From the NCBI GenBank assembly GCA_038232055.1, contig JBBSIN010000055.1, positions 1 through 16,303 on the forward strand: 16,303 nucleotides of DNA, written 5' to 3'. How positions within the stretch are numbered: the stretch's first letter is position 1; each line of letters begins with the position of its first letter. A program made the position numbers and the translations under genes. The notes below the pieces were generated by a model, which had not been told where the DNA came from, made no database searches, and saw only the letters and a program-made list of their open reading frames with translations. This DNA comes from JBBSIN01 sp038232055. GTDB lineage: Bacteria > Actinomycetota > Actinomycetes > JADGOV01. Shown piece after piece: positions 1-6,505 of the stretch.

Positions 1-22
1 CGAGCGGGTCCTGCGTCTCCAT
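1..22 (-). CDS. Start of an unidentified gene running off the window edge
   Basis: On the minus strand an ATG at 22 opens a frame reading METQDPL before the window ends. A GGAGAG Shine-Dalgarno-like stretch lies 3 nt upstream of it. It begins 36 nt after the stop of the small membrane protein gene on the same strand, so it could be a third gene of the rsiG-like cluster. Seven residues are too few to identify a family. The call rests only on the ATG, the ribosome binding site and the collinear position. Confidence 0.35.
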
Positions 23-58
23 GGGCTCTCCAGGGCGCGCCGGAGACGGCGCGGGAAG

Positions 59-304
59 TCAGCCTCGGCCGCCGCTGCGCTCCGGAAGCAGCCGGCCGAG
101 GCGCCGGCGCCGCCAGTAGCGCTCGACGGCCGGAGCGTAGCCCTCCATCACGAGCGCTTCCAGCTCGTCGGGACGCGCGTGCGGCAGCGCCCCGGCGACC
201 CGCTCGAACGTTCCTTCACTGCGCAGCGGTCGTTCGACCCGCTCCATCAGCAGGGGAAGCGCCAGGAGGACGAGGGGAAAGGCAAGGGTCAGCAGGAGCA
301 CCAT
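59..304 (-). CDS. Small membrane-anchored protein of unknown function
   Basis: This is an 81-residue protein. An N-terminal hydrophobic segment rich in Leu (about residues 1-20) is followed by a charged cytoplasmic-looking tail with an MERVERPL junction, an acidic stretch (ARPDELEALV) and an Arg-rich C-terminus (YWRRRRLGRLL). I chose the ATG at 304 because GGGAGG sits 4 nt upstream. The frame is open further, to a GTG at 355 (98 aa), but that start has no visible ribosome binding site. It lies 58 nt downstream of the rsiG-like gene on the same strand and is probably co-transcribed. From memory, similar small proteins with a MERVE-type junction occur in other actinomycetes, but I know of no assigned function. 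A membrane partner of the neighbouring regulator is only a guess. Confidence 0.6.
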   Translation of the reverse strand: MVLLLTLAFPLVLLALPLLMERVERPLRSEGTFERVAGALPHARPDELEALVMEGYAPAVERYWRRRRLGRLLPERSGGRG

Positions 305-362
305 GACGCCTCCCATGGTCCCCGAAGCGGGGACGCCGTACCCTGCCGGGTCCACGACAAGC

Positions 363-986
363 TCAGTAACCGGTGGCGCGCGGGCGCACCGGCGGAGACA
401 GCGGGAGGGCGCGCACGGCGAGCGCCGGCCGTTCGTGGTAGCGCGCGACGAGCTCGTCGGTCGCCGCGTCGATGCGTTGGTGCAGGGAGCGCCGATACTC
501 GGAGAGTTCGTGCTCGGCGGCCGTGAGCCGGCTCATTAGCCGCGTGTTGCCCGCGTCGTCGCCGGGCACAGCGTCGCGCTGCCAGAGCTCTCCGAGGTCG
601 GGCAGCGGCGGGAGGCCCTCCGCTGGCACGATGCGCACCAGCGCCGTCCGGCCGGCGTTGACCCGCTCCTGCGCAAGCACGCGGTGCAGCGCGGCTCGGT
701 TCGGCTGGTTCCGTTTCCGCGAGCCGGCCCGCGCGCCGGGGCGGGCGACGGCTTGGTCCCCGTCGGTCTCTCGGACGATGTCGATCCGGGCCTGCAGCAC
801 GCGCCGCCAGTACGAGACGCGGGTCTCCTCCTCCGCCAGCTCGTTGCGGTAGGCGCGCAGCTCGTCGAGTGCGAGATGGTCGAAATGCGTGCTGCGCCCG
901 GGGGTGGACCGCTGGGCGCGCCGCTGCGACTCCGCCCCAGCCGGCAGCTGGGAAACGACTGGGTGTGGAGCCGACTGGAGCTTCAC
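363..986 (-). CDS. rsiG: RsiG-like c-di-GMP-responsive anti-sigma factor
   Basis: The 207-residue protein carries the paired helix signature E(x3)S(x2)R(x3)Q(x3)D known from Streptomyces RsiG, which uses c-di-GMP to hold and inactivate the sigma factor WhiG. Copy one is exact: E54, S58, R61, Q65, D69. Copy two reads E158, S162, R165, H169, D173, so His replaces the Gln. The copies lie in predicted amphipathic helices (about 40-73 and 150-180) joined by a long Arg/Pro-rich linker, which suits an antiparallel coiled coil. No membrane segment is seen. The GTG at 986 is supported by GGAGG at 996-1000, 9 nt upstream. It is divergent from nth and followed by a small membrane-protein gene. No sigma factor is encoded in the window, so its target must lie elsewhere. 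RsiG function is inferred from the motif; whether the His-containing copy binds c-di-GMP is unknown. Confidence 0.78.
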   Translation of the reverse strand: MKLQSAPHPVVSQLPAGAESQRRAQRSTPGRSTHFDHLALDELRAYRNELAEEETRVSYWRRVLQARIDIVRETDGDQAVARPGARAGSRKRNQPNRAALHRVLAQERVNAGRTALVRIVPAEGLPPLPDLGELWQRDAVPGDDAGNTRLMSRLTAAEHELSEYRRSLHQRIDAATDELVARYHERPALAVRALPLSPPVRPRATGY

Positions 987-1107
987 CGGTGTGGTCCTCC
1001 AAGGGCGCTCGTCCGCGATGAGGCCGTGCTCGGCCCAGGAAGAGCGTCGGCACGGAGCCGTCGCCCTTGAGAAAGGTCACCCGCTCGGGTGGTGGACGTC
1101 GCCGCAC

Positions 1108-1113
1108 TACATT
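1108..1113 (+). promoter_or_regulatory. Candidate -10 box for leaderless nth transcript
   Basis: TACATT fits the actinobacterial TANNNT -10 pattern and ends 6 nt before the nth ATG, which has no convincing Shine-Dalgarno sequence. This geometry would put the transcription start on or next to the A of the ATG. No matching -35 hexamer is seen at 16-18 nt, so the call is tentative. Confidence 0.35.
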
Positions 1114-1119
1114 GGCGAG

Positions 1120-1845
1120 ATGCCCGCTGTTCCCGCCGTGGAGACGCCGCCGGCGCGTACCCGGCGGGCCCGGCGGATCAACCGTGAGCTCGCGCGCTGC
1201 TACCCCGACGCGCACTGCGAGCTCGACTTCTCGACACCGCTCGAGCTGCTCGTCGCGACCATCCTCTCCGCCCAGTGCACGGACCGGCGGGTCAACGAGG
1301 TGACGCCGGCTCTCTTCCGCCGCTACCGCACGGCCGCAGACTATGCAGGTGCCGACCGGGACCAGCTCGAGGACGCCATTCGCCCTACGGGCTTCTTCCG
1401 GGCCAAGACGAACAGCCTGATCCGGCTCGGGCAGCAACTCTGCGAGCGGTACGACGGCGTCGTACCGCGCCGGCTGGCCGACCTGGTCACGCTGCCCGGC
1501 GTCGGCCGCAAGACGGCCAACGTCGTACTCGGCAACGCGTTCGGCGTTCCCGGTCTCACCGTCGACACCCACTTCGGCCGGCTGGCCCGCCGCTTCGGAT
1601 GGACCGACGAAGAGGATCCCGTGCGGGTGGAGGCCGACGTCGCGGCGCTCGTGCCCAAGTCGGAGTGGACGCTGCTCTCCCACCGGCTCATCTGGCACGG
1701 TCGCCGCGTCTGCCACGCCCGGAAGCCGGCCTGCGGCGCGTGCGTCGTGGCGGCGCTGTGCCCGTCGTACGGCGTCGGCCCCACAGATCCCGTCACCGCC
1801 GAGCGGCTGGTGAAGTCCCCAGCCGAGGTCGCGGTGTGGGCATGA
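1120..1845 (+). CDS. nth: Endonuclease III (DNA glycosylase/AP lyase)
   Basis: The 241-residue protein is a complete Nth of the HhH-GPD superfamily. It removes oxidised pyrimidines and cleaves abasic sites by beta-elimination in base excision repair. The early signature LLVATILSAQCTD is followed by the helix-hairpin-helix LPGVGRKTANVVL with the catalytic Lys131, then the catalytic Asp149 in TVDTH. A C-terminal [4Fe-4S] loop has spacing C-x6-C-x2-C-x5-C (Cys198, 205, 208, 214). The frame is open upstream of ATG 1120, but that extension has no family similarity and the usual N-terminus begins close to here. It heads the operon: its TGA overlaps the ATG of the TlpA-like gene by 4 bp. The same order nth - tlpA-like - nudix - marP is found in M. 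tuberculosis (Rv3674c-Rv3671c). Confidence 0.96.
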   Translation: MPAVPAVETPPARTRRARRINRELARCYPDAHCELDFSTPLELLVATILSAQCTDRRVNEVTPALFRRYRTAADYAGADRDQLEDAIRPTGFFRAKTNSLIRLGQQLCERYDGVVPRRLADLVTLPGVGRKTANVVLGNAFGVPGLTVDTHFGRLARRFGWTDEEDPVRVEADVAALVPKSEWTLLSHRLIWHGRRVCHARKPACGACVVAALCPSYGVGPTDPVTAERLVKSPAEVAVWA

Positions 1846-2468
1846 GCCTGGTGCCGGCGGTTGCAGTGCGGGCTGCTGCGGCGCTGCTCGCCACCGCATG
1901 CCTGGCCGCGTGCGCCCAGTCCGGCGAGACGGGCAGTGCCGGCGAGACGGGCAGTGCCGGCGGCTCGGGGCGGGCCGGTCCATCGATCGCCGCCCTCGTC
2001 GCCCGGGCCGCCCTGCCGCCGTGCCCGCGCACCGTAGGTCGAGCCCCGTCCGGCGGGCTACCGGATGTCGTGCTCTCCTGCCTCGGGGATGGGCCGCGGG
2101 TCCGGATGGCCGGGCTGCGGGGGCCGGCGGTGGTCAACCTCTGGGCGTCGTGGTGTGCGCCGTGCCGGCGCGAGATGCCCGAACTCGAGGCACTGCGGGC
2201 GCGGGCCGGCAACCGGCTCATCGTCCTCGGTGTCGTCACCGACGACGAGCGCCGCGACGCCCTGGACGCGGCGGGTGGCCTCGGCGTGCACTACGCGTCC
2301 GCCCTCGACACCGAGGGGCAGGTACGCCGCCGTCTCGGCTTTCCCGGCCCTCCGGTGACCCTCTTCCTTGACGCAAGCGGTCATGTGGCGCACCGCATCG
2401 TCGGGCCGGTGCCCCCGCTCCCCGAGCTGAAAATCCTCGTCGCACGCCACCTCGGCGTGACCCTGTGA
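1842..2468 (+). CDS. TlpA/ResA-like thioredoxin-fold lipoprotein
   Basis: This is a 208-residue extracytoplasmic thiol-disulfide oxidoreductase of the TlpA/ResA type. The N-terminus is a lipoprotein signal: a hydrophobic stretch ends in the lipobox LAAC with Cys24 as the lipidated residue. A Gly/Ser-rich spacer follows. The thioredoxin-fold domain (about 75-205) carries the redox motif WCAPC (Cys105 and Cys108) and a PPVTLF segment at the cis-proline position. The likely role is reducing or exchanging disulfides in exported proteins such as cytochrome or envelope proteins; the substrate cannot be read from sequence. The start ATG overlaps the nth stop (ATGA) and its stop overlaps the Nudix GTG, so translation is probably coupled. 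The spacer contains an 18-bp tandem duplication. It corresponds in position to Rv3673c. Confidence 0.9.
   Translation: MSLVPAVAVRAAAALLATACLAACAQSGETGSAGETGSAGGSGRAGPSIAALVARAALPPCPRTVGRAPSGGLPDVVLSCLGDGPRVRMAGLRGPAVVNLWASWCAPCRREMPELEALRARAGNRLIVLGVVTDDERRDALDAAGGLGVHYASALDTEGQVRRRLGFPGPPVTLFLDASGHVAHRIVGPVPPLPELKILVARHLGVTL
1921..1956 (+). repeat. 18-bp tandem duplication inside the TlpA-like gene
   Basis: The unit CCGGCGAGACGGGCAGTG occurs twice back to back (1921-1938 and 1939-1956), followed by six further matching bases. It is in frame and encodes the doubled SGETGSAGETGSAG stretch in the flexible spacer just after the lipidated cysteine. It looks like a replication-slippage product in a region under little constraint. 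Confidence 0.9.
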
Positions 2469-3112
2469 CGCCGGATCCGCCGGAGTGGCTGCGTCCACTA
2501 GTCGAGGCGGCGAAAACAGTGACGCCGGGCGAGCTCTCCCGGTTTCTGCCGCCCCCCGAGGGCGGGCGGTCCTCGGCGGTCCTCATCCTGTTCGGCACGG
2601 GTCCCGCGGGCCCGGACGTGCTCCTCATCGAACGCAGCTCCCACCTGCGCGACCATGCCGGTCAGCCCGCGTTCCCGGGCGGCGCGGTGGACGCGGACGA
2701 CCGAGGGCCGGTCGCCGCGGCACTGCGTGAGGCGGCCGAGGAGACCGGGCTCGATCCTGGCGGTGTCGACGTCCTCACCACCCTGCCGGCGCTGTGGCTG
2801 CCCGTGAGCGGGTTCGTCGTCGTACCCGTGCTCGCCTGGTGGCGCGACCCCAGCGAGGTAGGGCCGGTCGACCCGTTCGAGGTGGCCGCCGTCGCGCGCG
2901 TACCGCTCGCCGTGCTCGTCGATCCGGCCAACCGCTGCCGGGTCCGGCATCCGAGCGGTTGGGTCGGACCAGCCTTCGTCGCCGGCAGTCTCTTCGTGTG
3001 GGGGTTCACCGCCGGCCTGCTCGACCGGCTGCTCGCCCTCGGCGGTTTCGCGCAGCCATGGGACGCCGGCCCGGTCCGTGACCTGCCGGCCGCCGACCGC
3101 TCCCTACGCTGA
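2465..3112 (+). CDS. Nudix hydrolase, CoA pyrophosphatase (NudL/PCD1) type
   Basis: This 215-residue protein starts with a GTG that overlaps the preceding TGA by 4 bp (GTGA). It has the extended signature of the NudL/PCD1 subgroup, with HAGQPAFPGG (His64 onward) directly before the Nudix helix and REAAEETGL (Arg88-Leu96) supplying the metal-binding glutamates. Family members hydrolyse CoA and its derivatives to phosphopantetheine and 3',5'-ADP. The acidic residue between the FPGG and the helix is Asp rather than Glu, as is common in this subgroup. No signal peptide is visible, so it is probably cytoplasmic although flanked by envelope genes. It corresponds to Rv3672c. The family is secure; the exact substrate is inferred. 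Confidence 0.88.
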   Translation: MTPDPPEWLRPLVEAAKTVTPGELSRFLPPPEGGRSSAVLILFGTGPAGPDVLLIERSSHLRDHAGQPAFPGGAVDADDRGPVAAALREAAEETGLDPGGVDVLTTLPALWLPVSGFVVVPVLAWWRDPSEVGPVDPFEVAAVARVPLAVLVDPANRCRVRHPSGWVGPAFVAGSLFVWGFTAGLLDRLLALGGFAQPWDAGPVRDLPAADRSLR

Positions 3113-3116
3113 GGCG

Positions 3117-4304
3117 GTGCACGGCGACCTGCTCGACGTCGTACTGCTGGTGGCCTGTGTCGTCTTCGGCATCTCGGGCTACCGGCAGGGGTTCGTCGTC
3201 GGCGTCTTGTCGTTCGCGGGCTTTCTCGGCGGCGGTGCCGTCGGCGCGAAGCTAGCTCCGGCCATCGCACACCGTTACTTCCCCGGCACGAACGCGGCAC
3301 TGGTGGGCCTGGTCGTCGTGTTCCTCGCGGCGGCCCTCGGACAGGTCCTGGCCATCGCCATCGGCACCGTGCTGCGCACCCGGCTGACCTGGAGACCGCT
3401 GCGCTTGGTCGACTCGGTGGCCGGGGCGAGCGTCAGCATCGTGTCGGTGCTGCTCGTGGCCTGGCTGCTCGCCACGGCCGTCGCGCACTCCTCGCTGGCC
3501 GGCCTCGGCCGGGAGGTCCGCGAGTCGCAGGTGCTGGCTGCCATCGACGGCGTCATGCCGGACGCGGCACGCGTGTGGTTCTCCTCCTTCCGCAGGTTGC
3601 TCGACAATTACCCCTTCCCGCAGGTCTTCGGCTCCCTGCAGCCGGAGCGGGTCGTTCCCGTCGCGCCGCCCGACCCGAAGGTCCTCGACAGCGCCGGGCT
3701 GCGCGCCGCGCAGCGAGACGTCGTCAAGATCACCGGCGACGCCAAGGCGTGCAGCCGCCGGCTGGAGGGCAGCGGCTTCGTCTACGCGCCCCAGCGGGTG
3801 ATGACCAACGCGCACGTCGTGGCCGGCGTACAGGCACCGGTCGTGCGGGTGGCCGACCGCGGTGCCGTGCTGCCCGCGCGGGTCGTCGTGTACGACGCCC
3901 GCCGTGACGTGGCGGTGCTCTACGTCCCCGGCCTGTCCCTGCGGCCGCTGTCGTTCGCCGGCCGGGCGGAGCGTGGCTCGGACGCCGTCGTCGCCGGCTA
4001 TCCGCAGGACGGCCCCTTCACCGCCACACCAGCCCGGGTGCGCAGCGCCCAGCAGGCTCGGGGGCCGGACATCTACCAGCAGGAGCAGGTCACCCGCGAG
4101 GTCTACTCGCTGCGGGCCGTCGTACGTCCGGGAAACTCCGGCGGTCCGCTGCTCTCGCCGGCCGGCGGCGTGTACGGCGTCGTCTTCGCCGCCGCGGTAG
4201 ACCGGCCCGACACCGGCTACGCGCTGACGGCCCGCGAGGTGGCTTCGGACGCTGCCGCGGGCACCGGCGCCACGCGTGCGGTGAGTACACGCGGGTGCGA
4301 CTGA
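3117..4304 (+). CDS. marP: Membrane-anchored periplasmic serine protease MarP
   Basis: The 395-residue protein has four N-terminal membrane segments (roughly 4-22, 25-45, 60-85, 101-125; CvpA-like) and a C-terminal chymotrypsin/HtrA-fold protease without a PDZ domain. The triad is clear: His233 in MTNAHVVAG, Asp264 in RRDVAVL and Ser341 in GNSGGPL. Cys212 and Cys394 match the pair that forms an activating disulfide in M. tuberculosis MarP (Rv3671c, 397 aa), which is needed to withstand acid and oxidative stress. The nucleophile motif is GNSGG rather than GDSGG. I chose GTG 3117, four bases after the Nudix stop, because the protein then begins at the usual MarP N-terminus just before the first helix. 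A GTG at 3078 would add 13 residues and has no ribosome binding site. It is the last gene of the nth operon. Confidence 0.94.
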   Translation: MHGDLLDVVLLVACVVFGISGYRQGFVVGVLSFAGFLGGGAVGAKLAPAIAHRYFPGTNAALVGLVVVFLAAALGQVLAIAIGTVLRTRLTWRPLRLVDSVAGASVSIVSVLLVAWLLATAVAHSSLAGLGREVRESQVLAAIDGVMPDAARVWFSSFRRLLDNYPFPQVFGSLQPERVVPVAPPDPKVLDSAGLRAAQRDVVKITGDAKACSRRLEGSGFVYAPQRVMTNAHVVAGVQAPVVRVADRGAVLPARVVVYDARRDVAVLYVPGLSLRPLSFAGRAERGSDAVVAGYPQDGPFTATPARVRSAQQARGPDIYQQEQVTREVYSLRAVVRPGNSGGPLLSPAGGVYGVVFAAAVDRPDTGYALTAREVASDAAAGTGATRAVSTRGCD

Positions 4305-4380
4305 GACACTGAAGCGACGCCGCACACACCGACACTGGAAGCGGCACGAGAAGAGCCGCCCGAATCGACGAGGAGAAGAC

Positions 4381-5025
4381 GTGGCCAGCGGGTCGTCGAC
4401 CAGACCGGACCGTCGGGCGCGGGCCGCTGCCGCCCGAGAGGCGCAGCTGCGCGCTGAACGCCGTCGCCGGCTGCTTGTCGTGGGCGGTGGCGCCCTCGCG
4501 CTCGTCGTCATCCTCGTCGCCGTCATCGTGGTCTCCATCGCCACCCGGCCGAAGACGACGCCGACGTCCGCCGCATCGGCGTTCGCCGCACCGAGCGACC
4601 CGGTCGCGGGGATCCAGGCAGCTGGCCTGTCCCTGCTCCAGCAGGAGGGGCAGGTACTGCACATCCACGCCCACCTTGACGTCTATGTCGACGGTAAGCC
4701 GATCGTCGTGCCGGCCGGCATCGGAACAGCGGAGGGCAAGGGCATCTCGCCGTTGCACACCCACGAGACCGACGGGATCATCCACGTCGAGTCGCCGGTG
4801 AAGAAGGACTACACGCTCGGGCAGGTCTTCCAGGAGTGGCAGGTCCAGCTCACCGACAGCTGTCTCGGAAACCGCTGCGGAGGTGTCGACGCCTACGTCA
4901 ACGGCAAGCCGGTGACGGGCGACCCGGCGTCGATCGCCATCCGCGCGCACGACGAGATCGCCGTCGTCAGCGGGCAGCAGCCCTCAAAGGTGCCCTCGCG
5001 CTACGACTTTCCGCCAGGCGACTGA
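4381..5025 (+). CDS. Single-pass membrane protein with His-rich extracytoplasmic domain
   Basis: This 214-residue protein starts at GTG, with AGGAG 5 nt upstream. It has a short Arg/Ala-rich cytoplasmic tail (1-30), one membrane helix (about 31-54) and an external domain. The domain carries two histidine clusters, HIHAHLDVYVDGK (His94, 96, 98) and LHTHETDGIIH (His126, 128, 135), and two cysteines five apart (Cys161, Cys166) in CLGNRC. Two DVYVDGKP/DAYVNGKP-like segments suggest an internally repeated beta fold. The histidine pattern suggests metal binding, perhaps copper, but this is inference and I do not recognise a named family. It lies 76 nt downstream of marP, so read-through is possible, although its own ribosome binding site and the gap allow separate control. 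Its last 25 bp overlap the 3' end of the opposing hydrolase gene. Confidence 0.85.
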   Translation: MASGSSTRPDRRARAAAAREAQLRAERRRRLLVVGGGALALVVILVAVIVVSIATRPKTTPTSAASAFAAPSDPVAGIQAAGLSLLQQEGQVLHIHAHLDVYVDGKPIVVPAGIGTAEGKGISPLHTHETDGIIHVESPVKKDYTLGQVFQEWQVQLTDSCLGNRCGGVDAYVNGKPVTGDPASIAIRAHDEIAVVSGQQPSKVPSRYDFPPGD

Positions 5026-6449
5026 CGAAGCGCCATCCGCAGGTCCGCCGCGCCGATCGTTGGCGTATCCGCAGCCGTGAGCCGCTCGGCCAGTGACCTT
5101 GCCTGGGTGGCGACGGAGTCCAGAGCGAGGTCGTACGGCGGCGCGCCCCGGTCGGGGTCGACCAGCGCGCTGCCGCGGCGCAGCAGCGCGACACCTCCGG
5201 CGGCATTGCCACGCTGGACGTGGGTGAGACCGACGGCGACCTGCGCCAGACCCCGCCACAGCTCACGCTCGGCGCCAGGCGCGGCCTTCCACACCGCCTC
5301 GAGAACCTCGTGCGCTCGAAACGGCTGACCAGCCGCGATCAGGCGCTCGGCCTCGGCGACGGCCTCAACTGGAGGCAGCGCGGGCGGGTCGGGCAGTACG
5401 GGGTCGCCGCCGGCGTCGCGCGGTAGGGGCCGCCCCGTCGGGTCGCGCGGGCGGGCACTGCGGGGGCGGCCTCGGGCGTCGCGGTCTCGACCCACGGAGG
5501 GCCCGCCGGCCCGCCGGCCGGCCTCGCCTGCCCCGCCGCCGACTCCGCCGGCGGCCCAGCGCAGCAGGACCGGGTTGACCCGCTCGGGCGCCTCCTCGTG
5601 CGGGTAGTGGCCGACACCCTCCAGCAGGCACCAGTCGTACGGGCCGCGCACGTACCGGTTGCTGCCGGCGGCCGTGGCCGCAAGTACGCAGCGGTCCAGT
5701 GCCCCGTGCAGCTGCAGTGTCGGCGCGGTCACGCCCCGCCCCAGGAGCCGGGCCGCTCGGAGGCCGTCCGGGCGGGGGAGCGAGCGGAACATCCAGCGGT
5801 AGTACTCCAGGCTGGAGTGGGCCACCCCGGGCAGCAACATCGCGGCCCGGTAACGCCGCGCCGCCTCCCGGTCGGGCCAGCCAGGAGCCGCCCAACCGCG
5901 GAGCAGCCCTTCGACGGCGGCTCCCTGGTCGGCGACGAGCCGGCGTTCCGGCAGCCAGGGCAGCTGGAAGCCCAGCGTGTATGCGCTGGCCTGGCGCTGC
6001 CGGCCGTCGAGGAGGGCCGCTCGCCGCAGCTGCAGCGGGTGGGGCATCGACACGGTCACGAGGCGGCTCACGACGCCCGGGTGCAGCGTCGCGACCACCC
6101 AGGCGAGCAGGCCGCCCCAGTCGGAGCCCACGACGACGGCGTCGCGCTCCCCCAGGGCGCGCACCATGCCGGCGACGTCGGCGGCCAGCGTGAAGACGTC
6201 GTACCCGCGCGGCGGCTTGTCGCTGGCCCCGTACCCCCGCAGGTCGGGTGCGACCGCACGGAACCCCGCGTTGGCAAGCGCGCCGAGCTGGTGCCGCCAG
6301 GACCACCAGAACTCCGGGAAGCCGTGCAGCAGCAGCACGAGCGGACCCTGGCCGATCTCGGCCGCGTGGAAGCGGGCGCCGTTGGCCGAGATGTCGCGGT
6401 GCGTCCACGGCCCTTCGACGAGGACGCTGGACTCCTGCGGCCTCCCCAT
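5001..6449 (-). CDS. EphE-like alpha/beta hydrolase fused to a DUF309 domain
   Basis: This is one 482-codon frame with two modules. Residues 1-300 are an epoxide-hydrolase-type alpha/beta hydrolase: oxyanion motif HGFPE (42-46), nucleophile Asp110 in GSDWGG, acid Asp252 and His281 in GVGHYPHEE. Cap-region tyrosines near 157 and 216-217 could be the epoxide-activating pair. After a Gly/Arg-rich linker (300-318), residues 319-482 match the actinobacterial DUF309 protein, opening VGRDRDARGRPRSARPRD. Its helical core (about 365-430) contains AHEVLEAVWKAAPGAEREL and LAQVAVGLTHVQRGN. No stop separates them. A GTG at 5495 could start a separate DUF309 protein, but it has no Shine-Dalgarno sequence. 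ATG 6449 also lacks one and sits 6 nt after a TACCCT box. The hydrolase corresponds to Rv3670 (ephE). A haloalkane dehalogenase is less likely; the DUF309 function is unknown. Confidence 0.88.
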   Translation of the reverse strand: MGRPQESSVLVEGPWTHRDISANGARFHAAEIGQGPLVLLLHGFPEFWWSWRHQLGALANAGFRAVAPDLRGYGASDKPPRGYDVFTLAADVAGMVRALGERDAVVVGSDWGGLLAWVVATLHPGVVSRLVTVSMPHPLQLRRAALLDGRQRQASAYTLGFQLPWLPERRLVADQGAAVEGLLRGWAAPGWPDREAARRYRAAMLLPGVAHSSLEYYRWMFRSLPRPDGLRAARLLGRGVTAPTLQLHGALDRCVLAATAAGSNRYVRGPYDWCLLEGVGHYPHEEAPERVNPVLLRWAAGGVGGGAGEAGRRAGGPSVGRDRDARGRPRSARPRDPTGRPLPRDAGGDPVLPDPPALPPVEAVAEAERLIAAGQPFRAHEVLEAVWKAAPGAERELWRGLAQVAVGLTHVQRGNAAGGVALLRRGSALVDPDRGAPPYDLALDSVATQARSLAERLTAADTPTIGAADLRMALRQSPGGKS

Positions 6450-6455
6450 TGCCGC

Positions 6456-6461
6456 AGGGTA
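6456..6461 (-). promoter_or_regulatory. Candidate -10 box for leaderless hydrolase transcript
   Basis: On the minus strand TACCCT matches TANNNT and ends 6 nt before the hydrolase ATG at 6449, which has no ribosome binding site. The 56-nt gap from the holin-like gene could therefore contain a separate promoter, though no good -35 is seen. Confidence 0.35.
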
Positions 6462-6505
6462 GGCGACGCGAGGGCGCCCCGGGATGGCGCGAGGTCGAGG
6501 CGAGC

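Noticed and set aside
289..1983. 564-codon minus-strand frame across rsiG and nth
   Set aside because: It overlaps two well-supported genes in another frame, and its translation is low-complexity Arg/Pro/Ala with no motif.
3078..3116. Earlier GTG start for marP inside the Nudix gene
   Set aside because: There is no ribosome binding site, and the added 13 residues lie before the usual MarP N-terminus.
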